Shown piece by piece: positions 1 to 8,695 of a stretch of 24,987 nucleotides of DNA (its first letter is position 1; each line of letters begins with the position of its first letter). Position numbers and translations under genes: made by a program. The notes under the pieces were generated by a model. It was not told the origin of the DNA. It ran no database searches and was given only the letters and a program-made list of their open reading frames with translations. Source of the DNA: CAZVYS01 sp964630755 (GTDB lineage Bacteria; Patescibacteriota; Microgenomatia; UBA1400; CG1-02-47-37); contig CAZVYS010000015.1 in the NCBI GenBank assembly GCA_964630755.1, forward strand, positions 1-24,987. The letters are read 5' to 3'.

Positions 1-629
1 TGATTTTTTGAATGTCTATCTCCGCCAATATAGATCAAAAGAGAATGATGATAAAATTCTTTAACTGAAGTTGGTTTAACTATTAAAGGCTTAATATTTA
101 CTTTGTTACCTGGACCAAAATTCATTTGATTAAATCCTCCGAAAGCGGCGGCTAGTGAATCTTGCTTGCCTCCAGGCCAATTTAGTTCATTAATTTCCAG
201 ATTGGCAGCTAGTAAACCTGTTTTTTTTCGGGTCATTTTAATATTTAGCCATTTGTTAAAAACTGAGATTGTAGCCACTGCGACTGAACCTGACCGACCT
301 AGACCGAGTAGGGACTGGTGAGATTGAGTCAGTTTTAGATTAAAACCTGTCTGTAATTTTGGTTGATAATAATTAATGATTGCTCTAAGAAGATCAAATT
401 TTTTATCAACTCCGTAAGTTAACTTTTTGGAAAAATCTAGTATTTGTCGATTTTCATCTAAGGCGGTTAGAGAAATTGTCTTATCTTGACGAGGCACTAA
501 GATAGCTTGGTTAAATAGTGAAATGGTGAAGTTGAAAATCTTGCCTCCATGGTCTTTAGCAAACGGGTCTACGTCAGTGCCTCCGCCAACTAAACTGATC
601 CGACAAGGGCTTTTGGCAATAATCTTCAT
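1..629 (-). CDS. hddA: D-glycero-D-manno-heptose 7-phosphate kinase, partial (3' end outside window)
   Basis: GHMP-family kinase that would phosphorylate C1 of heptose 7-phosphate in the GDP-heptose pathway. About 209 codons are visible before the window edge; the C-terminal part is missing. Seen: N-terminal KSPCRISLVGGGTDVDPF (residues 6-23), the hallmark start of HddA-type sugar kinases; a glycine-rich ATP loop GLGRSGSVAVA (109-119); and WPGGKQDSLAAAFGGFN (151-167), the conserved substrate/Mg segment of this subfamily. The ATG overlaps the TGA stop of gmhA (ATGA), so it is translationally coupled. The loop reads GLGRSGS rather than the common GLGSSSA/GLGGSSS, a mild oddity. It could be a related heptose or fucose kinase, but the adjacent gmhA and hddC favour HddA. 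Confidence 0.85.
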   Translation of the reverse strand, partial: MKIIAKSPCRISLVGGGTDVDPFAKDHGGKIFNFTISLFNQAILVPRQDKTISLTALDENRQILDFSKKLTYGVDKKFDLLRAIINYYQPKLQTGFNLKLTQSHQSLLGLGRSGSVAVATISVFNKWLNIKMTRKKTGLLAANLEINELNWPGGKQDSLAAAFGGFNQMNFGPGNKVNIKPLIVKPTSVKEFYHHSLLIYIGGDRHSKN

Positions 630-1267
630 TTTTTATTTATCGTCGAAATCTTTAAGCCTCTTTGGCCAAATAAAATTTCTTCCATAATGTCGCACATTGA
701 ATGAAAAGCGGCAACATGGCCTTGCTGGATAATGCCTACATCAGTGGCTGGAACATTAATTACGATATCCGCCAAAGTAGCGATTTTCCCTCCTAATTTA
801 GAAGAGCTTTGGCCAGTAAAAGCAATTGATTTAATGCCTCTTTTTTTAGTTAGTTCAAATGCCTTAACCACATTAGGTGAGTTACCAGAGGTAGAAACGC
901 CAATAAATAGATCTTTGGTTTGAGCTAAGGCTTCAAGTTGACGAGAAAAAATAAACTCATAGCCTAAGTCATTAGCTATGGCTGTGATAACTGATGTGTC
1001 AGTGGTTAAAGCATGAGCTGATAAAGGAAAACGAAAATCAAAGTTATGCTGACTTCTTAACATGCACATCAACTCATCTGAAATATGTTGTGCGTCAGCA
1101 GCTGAACCACCATTACCACAAGTAAAGACAGTGCCGCCTTTTTTATAATAAGTTTCGATTAAAGCTAAAGCGGCTGACTCAATATCTTGCCAACAATTGT
1201 TAATCATTTTTTGATAAACTTGCGCGCTTTGTTTTAATTGATTTTGAATTCGAGTCTTAGTATCCAT
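626..1267 (-). CDS. gmhA: Phosphoheptose isomerase (sedoheptulose 7-phosphate isomerase)
   Basis: SIS-domain isomerase, 213 aa, the usual GmhA length. It converts sedoheptulose 7-phosphate to D-glycero-D-manno-heptose 7-phosphate in the cytosol. Seen: CGNGGSAADAQHISDEL (50-66) and STSGNSPNVVKAF (125-137), the two phosphosugar-binding SIS segments. By alignment from memory with the E. coli enzyme, the zinc ligands are H61, E65, Q181 and H189, all present. It sits between hddC (2-bp gap) and hddA (4-bp ATGA overlap), forming a GDP-heptose gene set. A gmhB phosphatase, which the pathway also needs, is not in the window and may follow hddA. Confidence 0.93.
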   Translation of the reverse strand: MDTKTRIQNQLKQSAQVYQKMINNCWQDIESAALALIETYYKKGGTVFTCGNGGSAADAQHISDELMCMLRSQHNFDFRFPLSAHALTTDTSVITAIANDLGYEFIFSRQLEALAQTKDLFIGVSTSGNSPNVVKAFELTKKRGIKSIAFTGQSSSKLGGKIATLADIVINVPATDVGIIQQGHVAAFHSMCDIMEEILFGQRGLKISTINKK

Positions 1268-1269
1268 AA

Positions 1270-1956
1270 TTAAATAAACCGAGTGATTGCTTTTTGATAC
1301 TGTTCTGGTGAGCCAATGTCAATAAAATTTTTATTGGTTTTATACAGGTAAATCGATTGATTTTTTTTGAATAAGTCTTTGATTAAGTCTTTTTCAATAG
1401 AATATTTAGTAATTTCAGGTATATAGGAGAAAATTTTTGGTGAAGCGACATAAATACCTGCATGCCTGTATCTTGCTTTTAAGGCATTTTTAGGGCGAAA
1501 AATAAAATCTTTAACTTGATGACCGTTGGTTTTAATAATACTACCTTTTTGTTGGCTTTGGCTTGTTCCAACTAAGGTTAAAAGAGCCTTATGCTTTTGA
1601 TGAAATTGCATCAGAGCTTGGTAGTCAATATCCAGGTAAGTATCTCCGTTTAATATTAAAAAATCTTCTTTAAAATAATTTTTGGCTAACTTGATTGATC
1701 CAGCAGTGCCTAAGGGGCGAAGGCTTTCAGAAAAAGAAAGATTTAAACCCTCTCTGTCGTGCTCAAACTCATCGATAATGTACTGACTTAAATAACCAAT
1801 AGAAAGAACTACGTCGGTAAGGCCTTTTCGTTTAAGCAATTTTAATAGTAAGCGCAAAAATGGTTGGCCATTTACAGGAGCTAAATGTTTTGGGCGGCCG
1901 TGAATGATCTCTCTTAATCTAACTCCAAAGCCAGCAGCTAATATTAATGCTTTCAT
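1270..1956 (-). CDS. hddC: Heptose 1-phosphate nucleotidyltransferase (HddC-like)
   Basis: Sugar-phosphate nucleotidyltransferase of 228 aa that would make GDP-D-glycero-D-manno-heptose from the 1-phosphate. Seen: the NTP-binding N-terminus LAAGFGVRLRE (6-16) with PKHLAPVNGQPFL (22-34), the metal-binding LNGDTYLDID near residues 102-111, and the closing FIDIGSPEQYQKA. The APVNGxPFL stretch is typical of HddC rather than glucose-1-phosphate thymidylyltransferases. A box TGGTAAAAT ends exactly 6 nt before the ATG, so an internal promoter giving a leaderless mRNA for the heptose genes is plausible. The substrate is inferred mainly from the gmhA and hddA neighbours. Confidence 0.85.
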   Translation of the reverse strand: MKALILAAGFGVRLREIIHGRPKHLAPVNGQPFLRLLLKLLKRKGLTDVVLSIGYLSQYIIDEFEHDREGLNLSFSESLRPLGTAGSIKLAKNYFKEDFLILNGDTYLDIDYQALMQFHQKHKALLTLVGTSQSQQKGSIIKTNGHQVKDFIFRPKNALKARYRHAGIYVASPKIFSYIPEITKYSIEKDLIKDLFKKNQSIYLYKTNKNFIDIGSPEQYQKAITRFI

Positions 1957-1960
1957 AAGG

Positions 1961-2827
1961 TTATTTTACCAAATATTTATAAGTTAACCATTTGAATATG
2001 GCTTTGACAAAAGCAATCAGGAAAACACCTTGAGTGCGAATAGAAGTAAAAACCAAATGATAGGGCAACCATAGAAAATGCTCAACTAATTTTTTACCCC
2101 GAATATTCTTATAGATAAATAAAAACTGATTGCGAGCAGACATCAGCTTTATTTTCTTTTGACCAAAAACTGATAGATTAGTAGTTTCGTGATTATGAAA
2201 AACTTGAGATCTAGGTTCAAATAAAACTTTCCAGCCAAATTTTTCTCTAGCTATCCATGAAAGGTCAATATCTTCCCAATAAGCTGGTTTGTATAAAGGA
2301 TCCATGCCGCCAATTCTTAAGTATTTTCCTCGATCAATGGCCATGGAACCTCCTGAGCCCCAGCAGTTAGTTGAAGACTTGGTTAAACTAGTTATTTTGG
2401 CTTTTGAGTGCACTAAAAAGCCTCTTTTAAACTGACATTTGTTTTTCCCTGAAAATACTTTTTTGCCTTGTTTTTTTTCTATCTCTAAGCAGCCAACGCA
2501 AAATACTTTTGGGTCGGTAAAATGTGGTAATAGATGACGTAATAAGTCTTTTTTGGGAGCAACGTCTGAATTAATTAAAACAACTATCTCGCCTTTTGCA
2601 GCTTTGACTCCGTTATTGCAGGAAACAGCAAAGCGCTGATTGATTTGGTTTTTTATTACCCTGACCTGGGGAAAGTGTTTTTTTAGATACTTAACAGTAT
2701 CATCTGGCGAACAGTCGTCAACTACAATAATTTCACCATTTTTTGGACAAGCTTTTATAACAGAGGGTAGATGCTTAATTAAGGGTTGTTTTTTGAAATT
2801 GGGAATAACAAAAGAAACTTTTTTCAT
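1961..2827 (-). CDS. Glycosyltransferase family 2 (rhamnosyltransferase-like)
   Basis: Soluble GT-A fold inverting glycosyltransferase, 288 aa, probably acting at the cytoplasmic face on a lipid-linked glycan. Seen: VVDD (35-38) for nucleotide binding, NSD (86-88) as the DxD-type metal site, GSGGSMAIDR (158-167), and YWEDIDLSWIA (183-193), the catalytic-base region of WbbL/RfbF-like enzymes. A C-terminal hydrophobic patch (about 248-275) may associate with the membrane. The stop is 4 bp before hddC, and the start overlaps the GT4 gene by an ATGA. The transferred sugar cannot be read from the sequence. Confidence 0.85.
   Translation of the reverse strand: MKKVSFVIPNFKKQPLIKHLPSVIKACPKNGEIIVVDDCSPDDTVKYLKKHFPQVRVIKNQINQRFAVSCNNGVKAAKGEIVVLINSDVAPKKDLLRHLLPHFTDPKVFCVGCLEIEKKQGKKVFSGKNKCQFKRGFLVHSKAKITSLTKSSTNCWGSGGSMAIDRGKYLRIGGMDPLYKPAYWEDIDLSWIAREKFGWKVLFEPRSQVFHNHETTNLSVFGQKKIKLMSARNQFLFIYKNIRGKKLVEHFLWLPYHLVFTSIRTQGVFLIAFVKAIFKWLTYKYLVK
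1963..1971 (-). promoter_or_regulatory. Extended -10-like box directly upstream of hddC
   Basis: TGGTAAAAT (TGn plus TAAAAT) lies 6 nt from the hddC ATG, inside the end of the preceding glycosyltransferase gene. The same geometry occurs before the genes starting at 10146, 17808, 20561 and 22178. No convincing -35 was seen. Confidence 0.4.
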
Positions 2828-3918
2828 AAATTAAACATTTTGTTAGTAGTGTGGCAAAATTTTGACAAAGAAAAATCTTGAGCTCTTTTTTTTGCCCTGA
2901 TGGATAAAGCAGATAATAGTTTAGAATTGTTAATTAAATTCAAAGTATGATCAATTAAGTCCTGCTGAGACTGCCATAGTAAGCCATTGAGATTATGAGT
3001 AACTATCTCTGGTTGACCACCTTTATCAATTACAACTGGTGCAGCCTTAGCTGACATGGCCTCAACAGTTGACAAACCTAAATGCTCAACTGCCTGAGGA
3101 TTAGTTACTTGATTAAGGCCATAACCGGTTGCATGCCAGTAGATTTTGGCTTGACCATAATTTTTTTGCAGAGCCTTAAAACTACCTTGATTATTAATGA
3201 TGACTGGATAACCTTTGGCGAGCTTTTTAACTTTTCTTAAATAGGCTACGTTATCTCTCCCCTTGTCTACTGGTCCGTTTAATATCAATTGCCAGTGAGT
3301 TAATCCTTGATCGCACATAAGTTTAAAGGAGTTAACTAAAAAGTCTTGTCTCTTGCAATGCTTATTCCCCTTTGGGCTAAAAAACCGGCCAACATTTAAG
3401 ATTATGTTTTTTTTCTTTTGGGGGGGGAAATCACTTTCTGAAACTGCTCCCCAGTGAACATGATCTATTTTTATTTTCCAGTTTTTCTCTAAATGATTTT
3501 TGGTAAAAAATGAATTAGCCACTTTAACCTGCCAGCTGTTTAGTTTAAGTCGTTGAATTAAATTAGGGGGCTGATTAAAAGGAATCATAAAATGCACAAT
3601 GTTAAGTTTGGATTTTGAGACGAAAAAACTTCCATCAGTCATGTAATAAAAAATGTCATAAGCTTTAGTGAATTGTTTTCTATCTGTGGAGGAATCATTA
3701 ACTCCAAAAGGACCAGAGATTATATTAAGGTTTGAAAGTTTTAAATTAAAGTTTCTGGATAAGTTCTTTTTTAATTGATTTAAGTTTTTTGTTTTTCCTG
3801 GTTGAATAATTAAGTCAATTTGATGACTAGGTAATAAGCATTGAGCCACAGTTAATAAATACCTTTCACCACCTCCAATATTATCTGCTAAAAAGGGACT
3901 ATAAAGAGCTATTTTCAT
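2824..3918 (-). CDS. Glycosyltransferase family 4 (GT-B)
   Basis: Retaining GT-B glycosyltransferase, 364 aa from the chosen start. Seen: N-terminal MKIALYSPFLADNIGGGERY with the GGGE acceptor/donor loop; VGRFFSPKGNKHCKRQDFLV (176-195), opening the C-terminal Rossmann domain; and EHLGLSTVEAMSAKAAPVV (278-296), carrying the E-x7-E donor-binding pair E278/E286. A start 7 codons further upstream is possible, but the ATG at 3916-3918 overlaps the upstream TGA as ATGA, the rule in this operon, and gives the canonical N-terminus. Codons 164-171 contain a run of eight C and a run of eight A close together, a possible slippage site. The sugar specificity is unknown. Confidence 0.87.
   Translation of the reverse strand: MKIALYSPFLADNIGGGERYLLTVAQCLLPSHQIDLIIQPGKTKNLNQLKKNLSRNFNLKLSNLNIISGPFGVNDSSTDRKQFTKAYDIFYYMTDGSFFVSKSKLNIVHFMIPFNQPPNLIQRLKLNSWQVKVANSFFTKNHLEKNWKIKIDHVHWGAVSESDFPPQKKKNIILNVGRFFSPKGNKHCKRQDFLVNSFKLMCDQGLTHWQLILNGPVDKGRDNVAYLRKVKKLAKGYPVIINNQGSFKALQKNYGQAKIYWHATGYGLNQVTNPQAVEHLGLSTVEAMSAKAAPVVIDKGGQPEIVTHNLNGLLWQSQQDLIDHTLNLINNSKLLSALSIRAKKRAQDFSLSKFCHTTNKMFNL
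3407..3427 (-). repeat. Paired homopolymer runs (C8 and A8) inside the GT4 gene
   Basis: On the coding strand eight C residues are followed by AAAAG and then eight A residues, all within 21 nt, encoding F-P-P-Q-K-K-K-N. A C8 run is unusual in such AT-rich DNA. Loss or gain of one base would truncate the enzyme after about 165 residues. Confidence 0.7.
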
Positions 3919-4667
3919 TTTACTTGCTGTAGTTCCCAAACTTGTTGATAGATAAAAAATTTATTGATCGCTTGGGTAAGGCTTTCTGCAAAGCCGATGT
4001 AACCATCACGAAACCCTTGTTTTTTTAGATATCGATAATAAAATTCAGTAATCATCACTTTTAAAATTCGCCACCAAGTAATTTTAGGATGATTAGCTTT
4101 AAATAGAGCCTCTGCCTCTTTTTTAGTCCAGATCTTGCTTTTATATAATCCTAGGCTAACGCTTCTGTCCGGGAAGTGAAGAACTGGTTCATCTAATGTA
4201 CCCAGAGTGCCTTTAAATTGATAATTCTCGTGAGTAACTCCTTTTATTCCCTTAAAGTTTTTTTGTTTAAATAACCTAGTTTGATAATCTGGCCAGTAGC
4301 CACCGTGTTTAATTTTTTGACCATAAAAATGATTTAAGCGCTTAAAACGATAGGCTGAATTCGTAGTTTTAGGTAATAGTTTTTTTATTTCTTGCCAGCC
4401 TTTTTTGGTAATTCTTTCGTCAGCATCTAAAAAGATAAACCAGTCACCAGTAGCCTTTTTAGCAGCCCAGTTTCTTTGGCTAGGAAATGTAGTTAATTGG
4501 TGAGAGTAAATGTTTTTAGTTGAAATAAATTTTTTAGCTATTTTTAAGGTATCGTCAGTAGAATTATCATCAACAACAACAATTTGAAAAGCTTTTTGAA
4601 CGCTTTTTAAACAATCGGGTAAAACTTCTTGGCTATTTTTAGTTAAAACGACAACACTTAGTTTCAT
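3915..4667 (-). CDS. Glycosyltransferase family 2 (WaaE/KdtX-like)
   Basis: GT-A glycosyltransferase of 250 aa resembling the family that includes the LPS core beta-1,4-glucosyltransferases WaaE/KdtX. Seen: MKLSVVVLTKN start, VVDDNSTDD (31-39), the invariant QRNWA (64-68), FIFLDADERI (78-87) with the metal-binding DAD, and a GGYWPDYQTRLFKQ-type segment near the middle (about 137-150). The stop is 4 bp inside the GT4 start and the start overlaps the next GT2 by ATGA. AAGGGA about 9 nt before the ATG could act as a weak ribosome-binding site. It likely adds a hexose to the lipid-linked glycan. Confidence 0.85.
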   Translation of the reverse strand: MKLSVVVLTKNSQEVLPDCLKSVQKAFQIVVVDDNSTDDTLKIAKKFISTKNIYSHQLTTFPSQRNWAAKKATGDWFIFLDADERITKKGWQEIKKLLPKTTNSAYRFKRLNHFYGQKIKHGGYWPDYQTRLFKQKNFKGIKGVTHENYQFKGTLGTLDEPVLHFPDRSVSLGLYKSKIWTKKEAEALFKANHPKITWWRILKVMITEFYYRYLKKQGFRDGYIGFAESLTQAINKFFIYQQVWELQQVK

Positions 4668-5587
4668 GTTAAGTTCCCTTTGCCTCTTTTTAGTAAATAA
4701 TAATCAATAATGCCTTTTTTTTCAGCTGGTCTGCCAGTAAACAGTCTGGTCATGCTTTGCTTAAACAAAGCTAGTTTGGTTTTAAATCTGGCATATTTAA
4801 AACCGAAAATTAATCTGTTTCTAGTTAGATAATAATCATGTAGATTAGACCCAGAACCTGAACTACCTGAACTTTTATGCCAGATAATGCTTTTAGGTTG
4901 ATAGACAGTTTTAAAACCAGCTAAGTTAGCCTGATGAGAAAAATCTGCATCTTCCCAATATAAAAAATATTTAGGATCAAGTAAACCGATTGTTTCAAAA
5001 ACTTGTCTTTTAATTAAAACGCAGCAGAAATTCGCAAAATCTATCTCTTTTTTTTGATCAAATTGACCAGTGTCTACTTGATCCATGCCTAGATGCTTGC
5101 CTTGAATATTATCCCAGTCAAAAACTCCTCCTGCATACCAAATTACTTTACCGAGCTCAGATTTTTTATATCTGTCTTGATGGTATTCAAAACCTTTAGC
5201 AAAATAAATTTTTGGAACAACTAAGTCAGCTGATTCTTCTGCAGCTTTTAGCATTAGTTTTAAAAACTGAGGGTGAACTTCAACGTCATTATTTATTAGT
5301 AAAAAATAGTCATATTTTTGCTTAAGACCAAGTTTAATGCCAAGATTATTACCCGCAGCAAAACCAGTATTCTTTTGAGTGGAAATTAATTTGATGTTTT
5401 GGTATTTTTTTAGACTTTTTTTTAAAGATCCGTCTGGCACTGGAGAGTTATCAACAACGATAGTTTTTATTTGATAGCCTGAAGGGAAAATGGATTTTTT
5501 TAATGACTGAATGGTTTCCAGAGTCATTTTAGGATTTTGATACTCTAAAATGATTATGCAGATTTTTTTGTTTCTTTTTGAAGCCAT
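4664..5587 (-). CDS. Glycosyltransferase family 2 (rhamnosyltransferase-like)
   Basis: GT-A glycosyltransferase, 307 aa. Seen: VVDNS (44-48), KNTGFAAGNNLG (72-83), typical of dTDP-rhamnosyltransferase-like GT2 enzymes, LINNDV (97-102) as metal site, and YWEDADFSHQA further on. It resembles the 1961-2827 gene in architecture but the two are clearly different proteins. It is the first soluble transferase after the flippase, with a 23-bp gap, one of the few gaps in this operon. TATAAT lies 8 nt before the ATG, so an internal leaderless promoter is possible. The donor sugar is not assignable, and no rhamnose genes are in the window. Confidence 0.87.
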   Translation of the reverse strand: MASKRNKKICIIILEYQNPKMTLETIQSLKKSIFPSGYQIKTIVVDNSPVPDGSLKKSLKKYQNIKLISTQKNTGFAAGNNLGIKLGLKQKYDYFLLINNDVEVHPQFLKLMLKAAEESADLVVPKIYFAKGFEYHQDRYKKSELGKVIWYAGGVFDWDNIQGKHLGMDQVDTGQFDQKKEIDFANFCCVLIKRQVFETIGLLDPKYFLYWEDADFSHQANLAGFKTVYQPKSIIWHKSSGSSGSGSNLHDYYLTRNRLIFGFKYARFKTKLALFKQSMTRLFTGRPAEKKGIIDYYLLKRGKGNLT

Positions 5588-5595
5588 AAGAGGAT

Positions 5596-5601
5596 ATTAT
5601 A
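5596..5601 (-). promoter_or_regulatory. Consensus -10 box (TATAAT) 8 nt before the GT2 start
   Basis: A perfect TATAAT lies in the 23-bp gap between the flippase and GT2 genes, with 8 nt to the ATG. This is the same distance as in the Fic promoter at 23845-23873. No good -35 hexamer was found at 16-18 bp. Confidence 0.4.
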
Positions 5602-5610
5602 CCTTAAAGG

Positions 5611-7086
5611 TCAGGTTTTTTTGGTTATTTTTTTAACAAAAAAATGATAATCCTTAATAAGTTGTTGTGAATCTAATATAAAGATCGTTAGTAAGTAAAT
5701 TAAGCCACCTGAGAACAAAACTAGGATTAGACTTACTAGTGAATTTACTAAAAGTCTACTTAAATAAAATGTAATTAAACCAGCTACTGCTGAGGCTAAA
5801 AACGCCTTGTAAACATGGGCTAAAACTTCAACTTTGACAATTTTTCTTATATAAATCCAGGTTAAGGGCAAACTTATATAAAGAACAATCACAGAGCCGA
5901 TCATGGCACCAATAAAGCCAAATTTATATACCAAAGGAACACTAGTAGCCCAGTTAACAATGGTGTAAACAACCAATAATTTAACTGCAATCTTAGTCTT
6001 TCCTAAAGCCCAGAATGAATCCATAAATGTATTGGCGATACCAACAACTAAAATACCAAAAAGGTGAATATAAAAAGCTGGTAGAGCTGGCAACCATTTT
6101 TCAGTAAAAACATAAATAACTATTGGTTTGGCAGTAGCGGCTAGAATGAAAACACAAGGGAAAAGAAATAGGTTAGTAAAACGCAGAGTTTTTTCAATAG
6201 CTTTTTTTAACAAAACTTTATCATGTTGAATCCGAGAATAAGTAGGGAAAGTAACTCTAAAAATATCGCTCATGAAAATGATTGGCAGTTTTGAAAACGT
6301 CATAGCCCAGTTTAAAAACCCAACTGCAGCGGCGCCAGAAACAGCACCAACAAAGATGGGCATAACAGCGTCTTTGATAGTAGCAATAAAACCATTTAAC
6401 TGAAAAGGAACACCAAAAGCGATAAGTTTTTTAGCTACCTTTAAATCAAGAGAAAAACTAACTTTCCATGGAGAAATAAAAAATAAGGCAATGGCTCCTA
6501 AAAAGCTTCTAATTAAAAGGGCAATAATAAAACTCCACACACCAAAATTAAATAAAGCTAAGGTAACGGCTAAGACTTGAAATGAAATTACCTCAATAAC
6601 CTCAGGAATAATTAATTTGTCAAACTTTAATCGTCTTTCTAGTAAGATTGAAGGGATGGTTTTTAATGAAGTTAAAAATAAAGAAACTGAAAAAATTCTC
6701 AGCAACCAAACTCCTTGATTATTTAATCCGTAGCGATAAGCAATAAAAGGGGCTAAAAAATAAATTAATGCAACAATAATCAGAACAAAAATTTGTTGAA
6801 AAGTGAAAGTAGTACTGAGGTCTTTTTGAGTTAATTTTTCCTTTTTTTGAATTAAAGCTGCGCCTAAACCAACGTCAGAAAAAAAAGAAAAAAAAGTGAT
6901 AACAAAACTAACAATAGCAAAGATGCCAAAAATTTCTGGAACTAGAAGTCTAGCTAGAAAAATACTACCTAAGTAATTAATAGCTTTTAGTAGAAATTTT
7001 CTGGCAGTTAAAACAACCACACCAGAAACCGCCCGATGACTGATCTGGTCTATTTCTAGCTCTGATTGCTCTATTAATTCAGACAT
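5611..7086 (-). CDS. Polysaccharide flippase, MOP/MATE-like (TuaB/WzxC type)
   Basis: Polytopic membrane protein of 491 aa with roughly 12-14 hydrophobic helices, in the oligosaccharide-flippase branch of the MOP superfamily. The N-terminus, RAVSGVVVLTARKFLLKAIN (18-37) followed by LGSIFLARLLVPEIFGIFAI (39-58) and FFSFFSDVGLGAALIQKKE (65-83), is the TuaB/WzxC signature. It would move the lipid-linked glycan from the inner to the outer face of the membrane. It overlaps the upstream PTPS-related membrane gene by 8 bp and separates the membrane GT-C block from the soluble transferases. Together with the UDP-glucose dehydrogenase it recalls teichuronic-acid or colanic-acid type export, but no Wzy polymerase is obvious. 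Confidence 0.88.
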   Translation of the reverse strand: MSELIEQSELEIDQISHRAVSGVVVLTARKFLLKAINYLGSIFLARLLVPEIFGIFAIVSFVITFFSFFSDVGLGAALIQKKEKLTQKDLSTTFTFQQIFVLIIVALIYFLAPFIAYRYGLNNQGVWLLRIFSVSLFLTSLKTIPSILLERRLKFDKLIIPEVIEVISFQVLAVTLALFNFGVWSFIIALLIRSFLGAIALFFISPWKVSFSLDLKVAKKLIAFGVPFQLNGFIATIKDAVMPIFVGAVSGAAAVGFLNWAMTFSKLPIIFMSDIFRVTFPTYSRIQHDKVLLKKAIEKTLRFTNLFLFPCVFILAATAKPIVIYVFTEKWLPALPAFYIHLFGILVVGIANTFMDSFWALGKTKIAVKLLVVYTIVNWATSVPLVYKFGFIGAMIGSVIVLYISLPLTWIYIRKIVKVEVLAHVYKAFLASAVAGLITFYLSRLLVNSLVSLILVLFSGGLIYLLTIFILDSQQLIKDYHFFVKKITKKT

Positions 7087-8695
7087 ATTTTGATCTAAAT
7101 AATATTGCTAGTAATGTAATCCAAGAGACTAAGCTTATGATATCAGACCAGGATTGAAGATTTGTTTTAGCTAGTTTTATTTGAACTTGATTAGAACCAG
7201 AAGGAAGGTTTAGTTTAATTCGACCTAGGCTTTTTTCAATTTCTAGCGCTGTTGGTTGGTGATTAACCAAACCTTTCCAGCCAGGAAAATAATACTGATT
7301 AAAAATAAAGTCGCTTGGTTGTTCTACCTGACTAGCAAAAGAGATGAAACCTGGTTTGTAGGTTATGTTTTTTATAGTGGCCTGAGTTTCAAATAAGTCT
7401 TGACGAGGAATTTCATTATCTGGCCTGATAGCAGTTTTAGGTAAATAATCAAATAAAACTCCGCTCATGTTAGCTTGAATTTTTTCTAGATCAGTATAGT
7501 AAAAGAGGTCATTAGGTGAATATTCTTGAGGTTTAAAAAAACAAAGATTTAAAGAAATTATAGACATAATTAAAGCTGTTGTTAAATAAAGGCTGACTTT
7601 TTTAGATTTAATTAAGTAAAAAATTGAACCTGATAAAAAAGCTAGTAAGCTACCAGCAAAGGCAAGTAAGCGCCAAGGAAATTGCGCTAGCTGGAGCAAG
7701 GTTAACTTGTCCCAAATAAATTTGGAATGAAAAGTCATTAAGAAAATGGAAATAGCAAGGATGAGAAAAATGACAGTTAGTGGTTGGTTAAATTTTTTAG
7801 TTTTAAAGTTTTTAAGCCAAATAATAAAAGCGGGAATAGCTAAAACAAGATGTGGCCAACCAAGTTGAAATGAAATATCATCATTTGGCCCTAAAACTGA
7901 ACCGCCATAGGCAAAAGCACGACTAAATAGTTGTCTTATATAAATAAAATGAAACTGGTAATTAAAAAAACCGCCAGTTAAGTTTTCAATGGCAGTTAAG
8001 TTTTTTTCAAAAAAAGCTGGCAGAATAAAAAATGCTGAAAGACCAAAAGCAAATATGCCTGAAATTGTCCAAACTTTTGCGTCTTTAAGTTTGAAAAAAT
8101 AATAGATTGCTAAAAATATTAAGGTAAACAAAGCAATAACGTTGTGAGATAAAAAGATGGCGGTAATAGATATGGAAATTAATAATATATTTTTCTTTTT
8201 TAAACTATAAAATAGTAAGGGAATAAAGGTAGTAGCAGTTAGTTCGTTAAGGGTCCCGCGAACATAAAATTGAACTGCCCGGTAGGGTAAGTAAGTAAAA
8301 GCAGTGGCTGCTAAAAGCCCCCCATGTTTTCCCCAGTATTCTTTGGCCCAAAAATACATAAAATAAAAACCGACTAAGAAATTAAGCCCAAAAATAGACT
8401 TGATGCTTAAAACTGCTGGTAGCTTAACTAAATAGAGTAATTCAGCCAAGTAATAAGGCAAGGGGTTGTAAAAGTGAAATAAAGGCATGCCGTACCCCCA
8501 ACCAAAATCTGAAGCCCAACGAGGAGGAATCTGGCCAGCTTTTAAGGCAAGGTCTAGCTCGATAAGTCTAGCTACATGCGTAAAGTCATGCATTCTAAAA
8601 AAATCTACCCTAAACAAAGGCCAAATAGTTGGCAAGACTATAGCAAGACTTAACAATATTAACCGGTGTTTTTTTATTAGTTTAATTAGTTTCAT
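7079..8695 (-). CDS. Polytopic membrane protein, 6-pyruvoyl-tetrahydropterin-synthase-related (GT-C-like)
   Basis: 538-aa membrane protein. The family name is historical; no pterin chemistry is implied. Seen: a first membrane helix (about 12-30), then RMHDFTHVARLIELDLALK (34-52) with an Asp-containing first outer loop, followed by GQIPPRWASDFGWGYGMPLF (54-73) and HFYNPLPYYLAELLYL (74-89), the typical motif of this family. About ten more helices follow, then a C-terminal extracytoplasmic domain (about 400-515, with FNQYYFPGWKG as in YfhO-type proteins) and a last helix. The layout suggests a lipid-phosphate-sugar-dependent glycosyltransferase acting outside the membrane. The start overlaps the GT39 gene by ATGA. 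Confidence 0.75.
   Translation of the reverse strand: MKLIKLIKKHRLILLSLAIVLPTIWPLFRVDFFRMHDFTHVARLIELDLALKAGQIPPRWASDFGWGYGMPLFHFYNPLPYYLAELLYLVKLPAVLSIKSIFGLNFLVGFYFMYFWAKEYWGKHGGLLAATAFTYLPYRAVQFYVRGTLNELTATTFIPLLFYSLKKKNILLISISITAIFLSHNVIALFTLIFLAIYYFFKLKDAKVWTISGIFAFGLSAFFILPAFFEKNLTAIENLTGGFFNYQFHFIYIRQLFSRAFAYGGSVLGPNDDISFQLGWPHLVLAIPAFIIWLKNFKTKKFNQPLTVIFLILAISIFLMTFHSKFIWDKLTLLQLAQFPWRLLAFAGSLLAFLSGSIFYLIKSKKVSLYLTTALIMSIISLNLCFFKPQEYSPNDLFYYTDLEKIQANMSGVLFDYLPKTAIRPDNEIPRQDLFETQATIKNITYKPGFISFASQVEQPSDFIFNQYYFPGWKGLVNHQPTALEIEKSLGRIKLNLPSGSNQVQIKLAKTNLQSWSDIISLVSWITLLAILFRSKYV

Noticed and set aside
2824..3939. Longer GT4 start beginning MGTTASK
   Set aside because: It overlaps the upstream gene by 25 bp and lengthens the protein beyond its conserved N-terminus. 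The ATG at 3916-3918 gives the usual ATGA overlap and the GT4 start MKIALYSPF.
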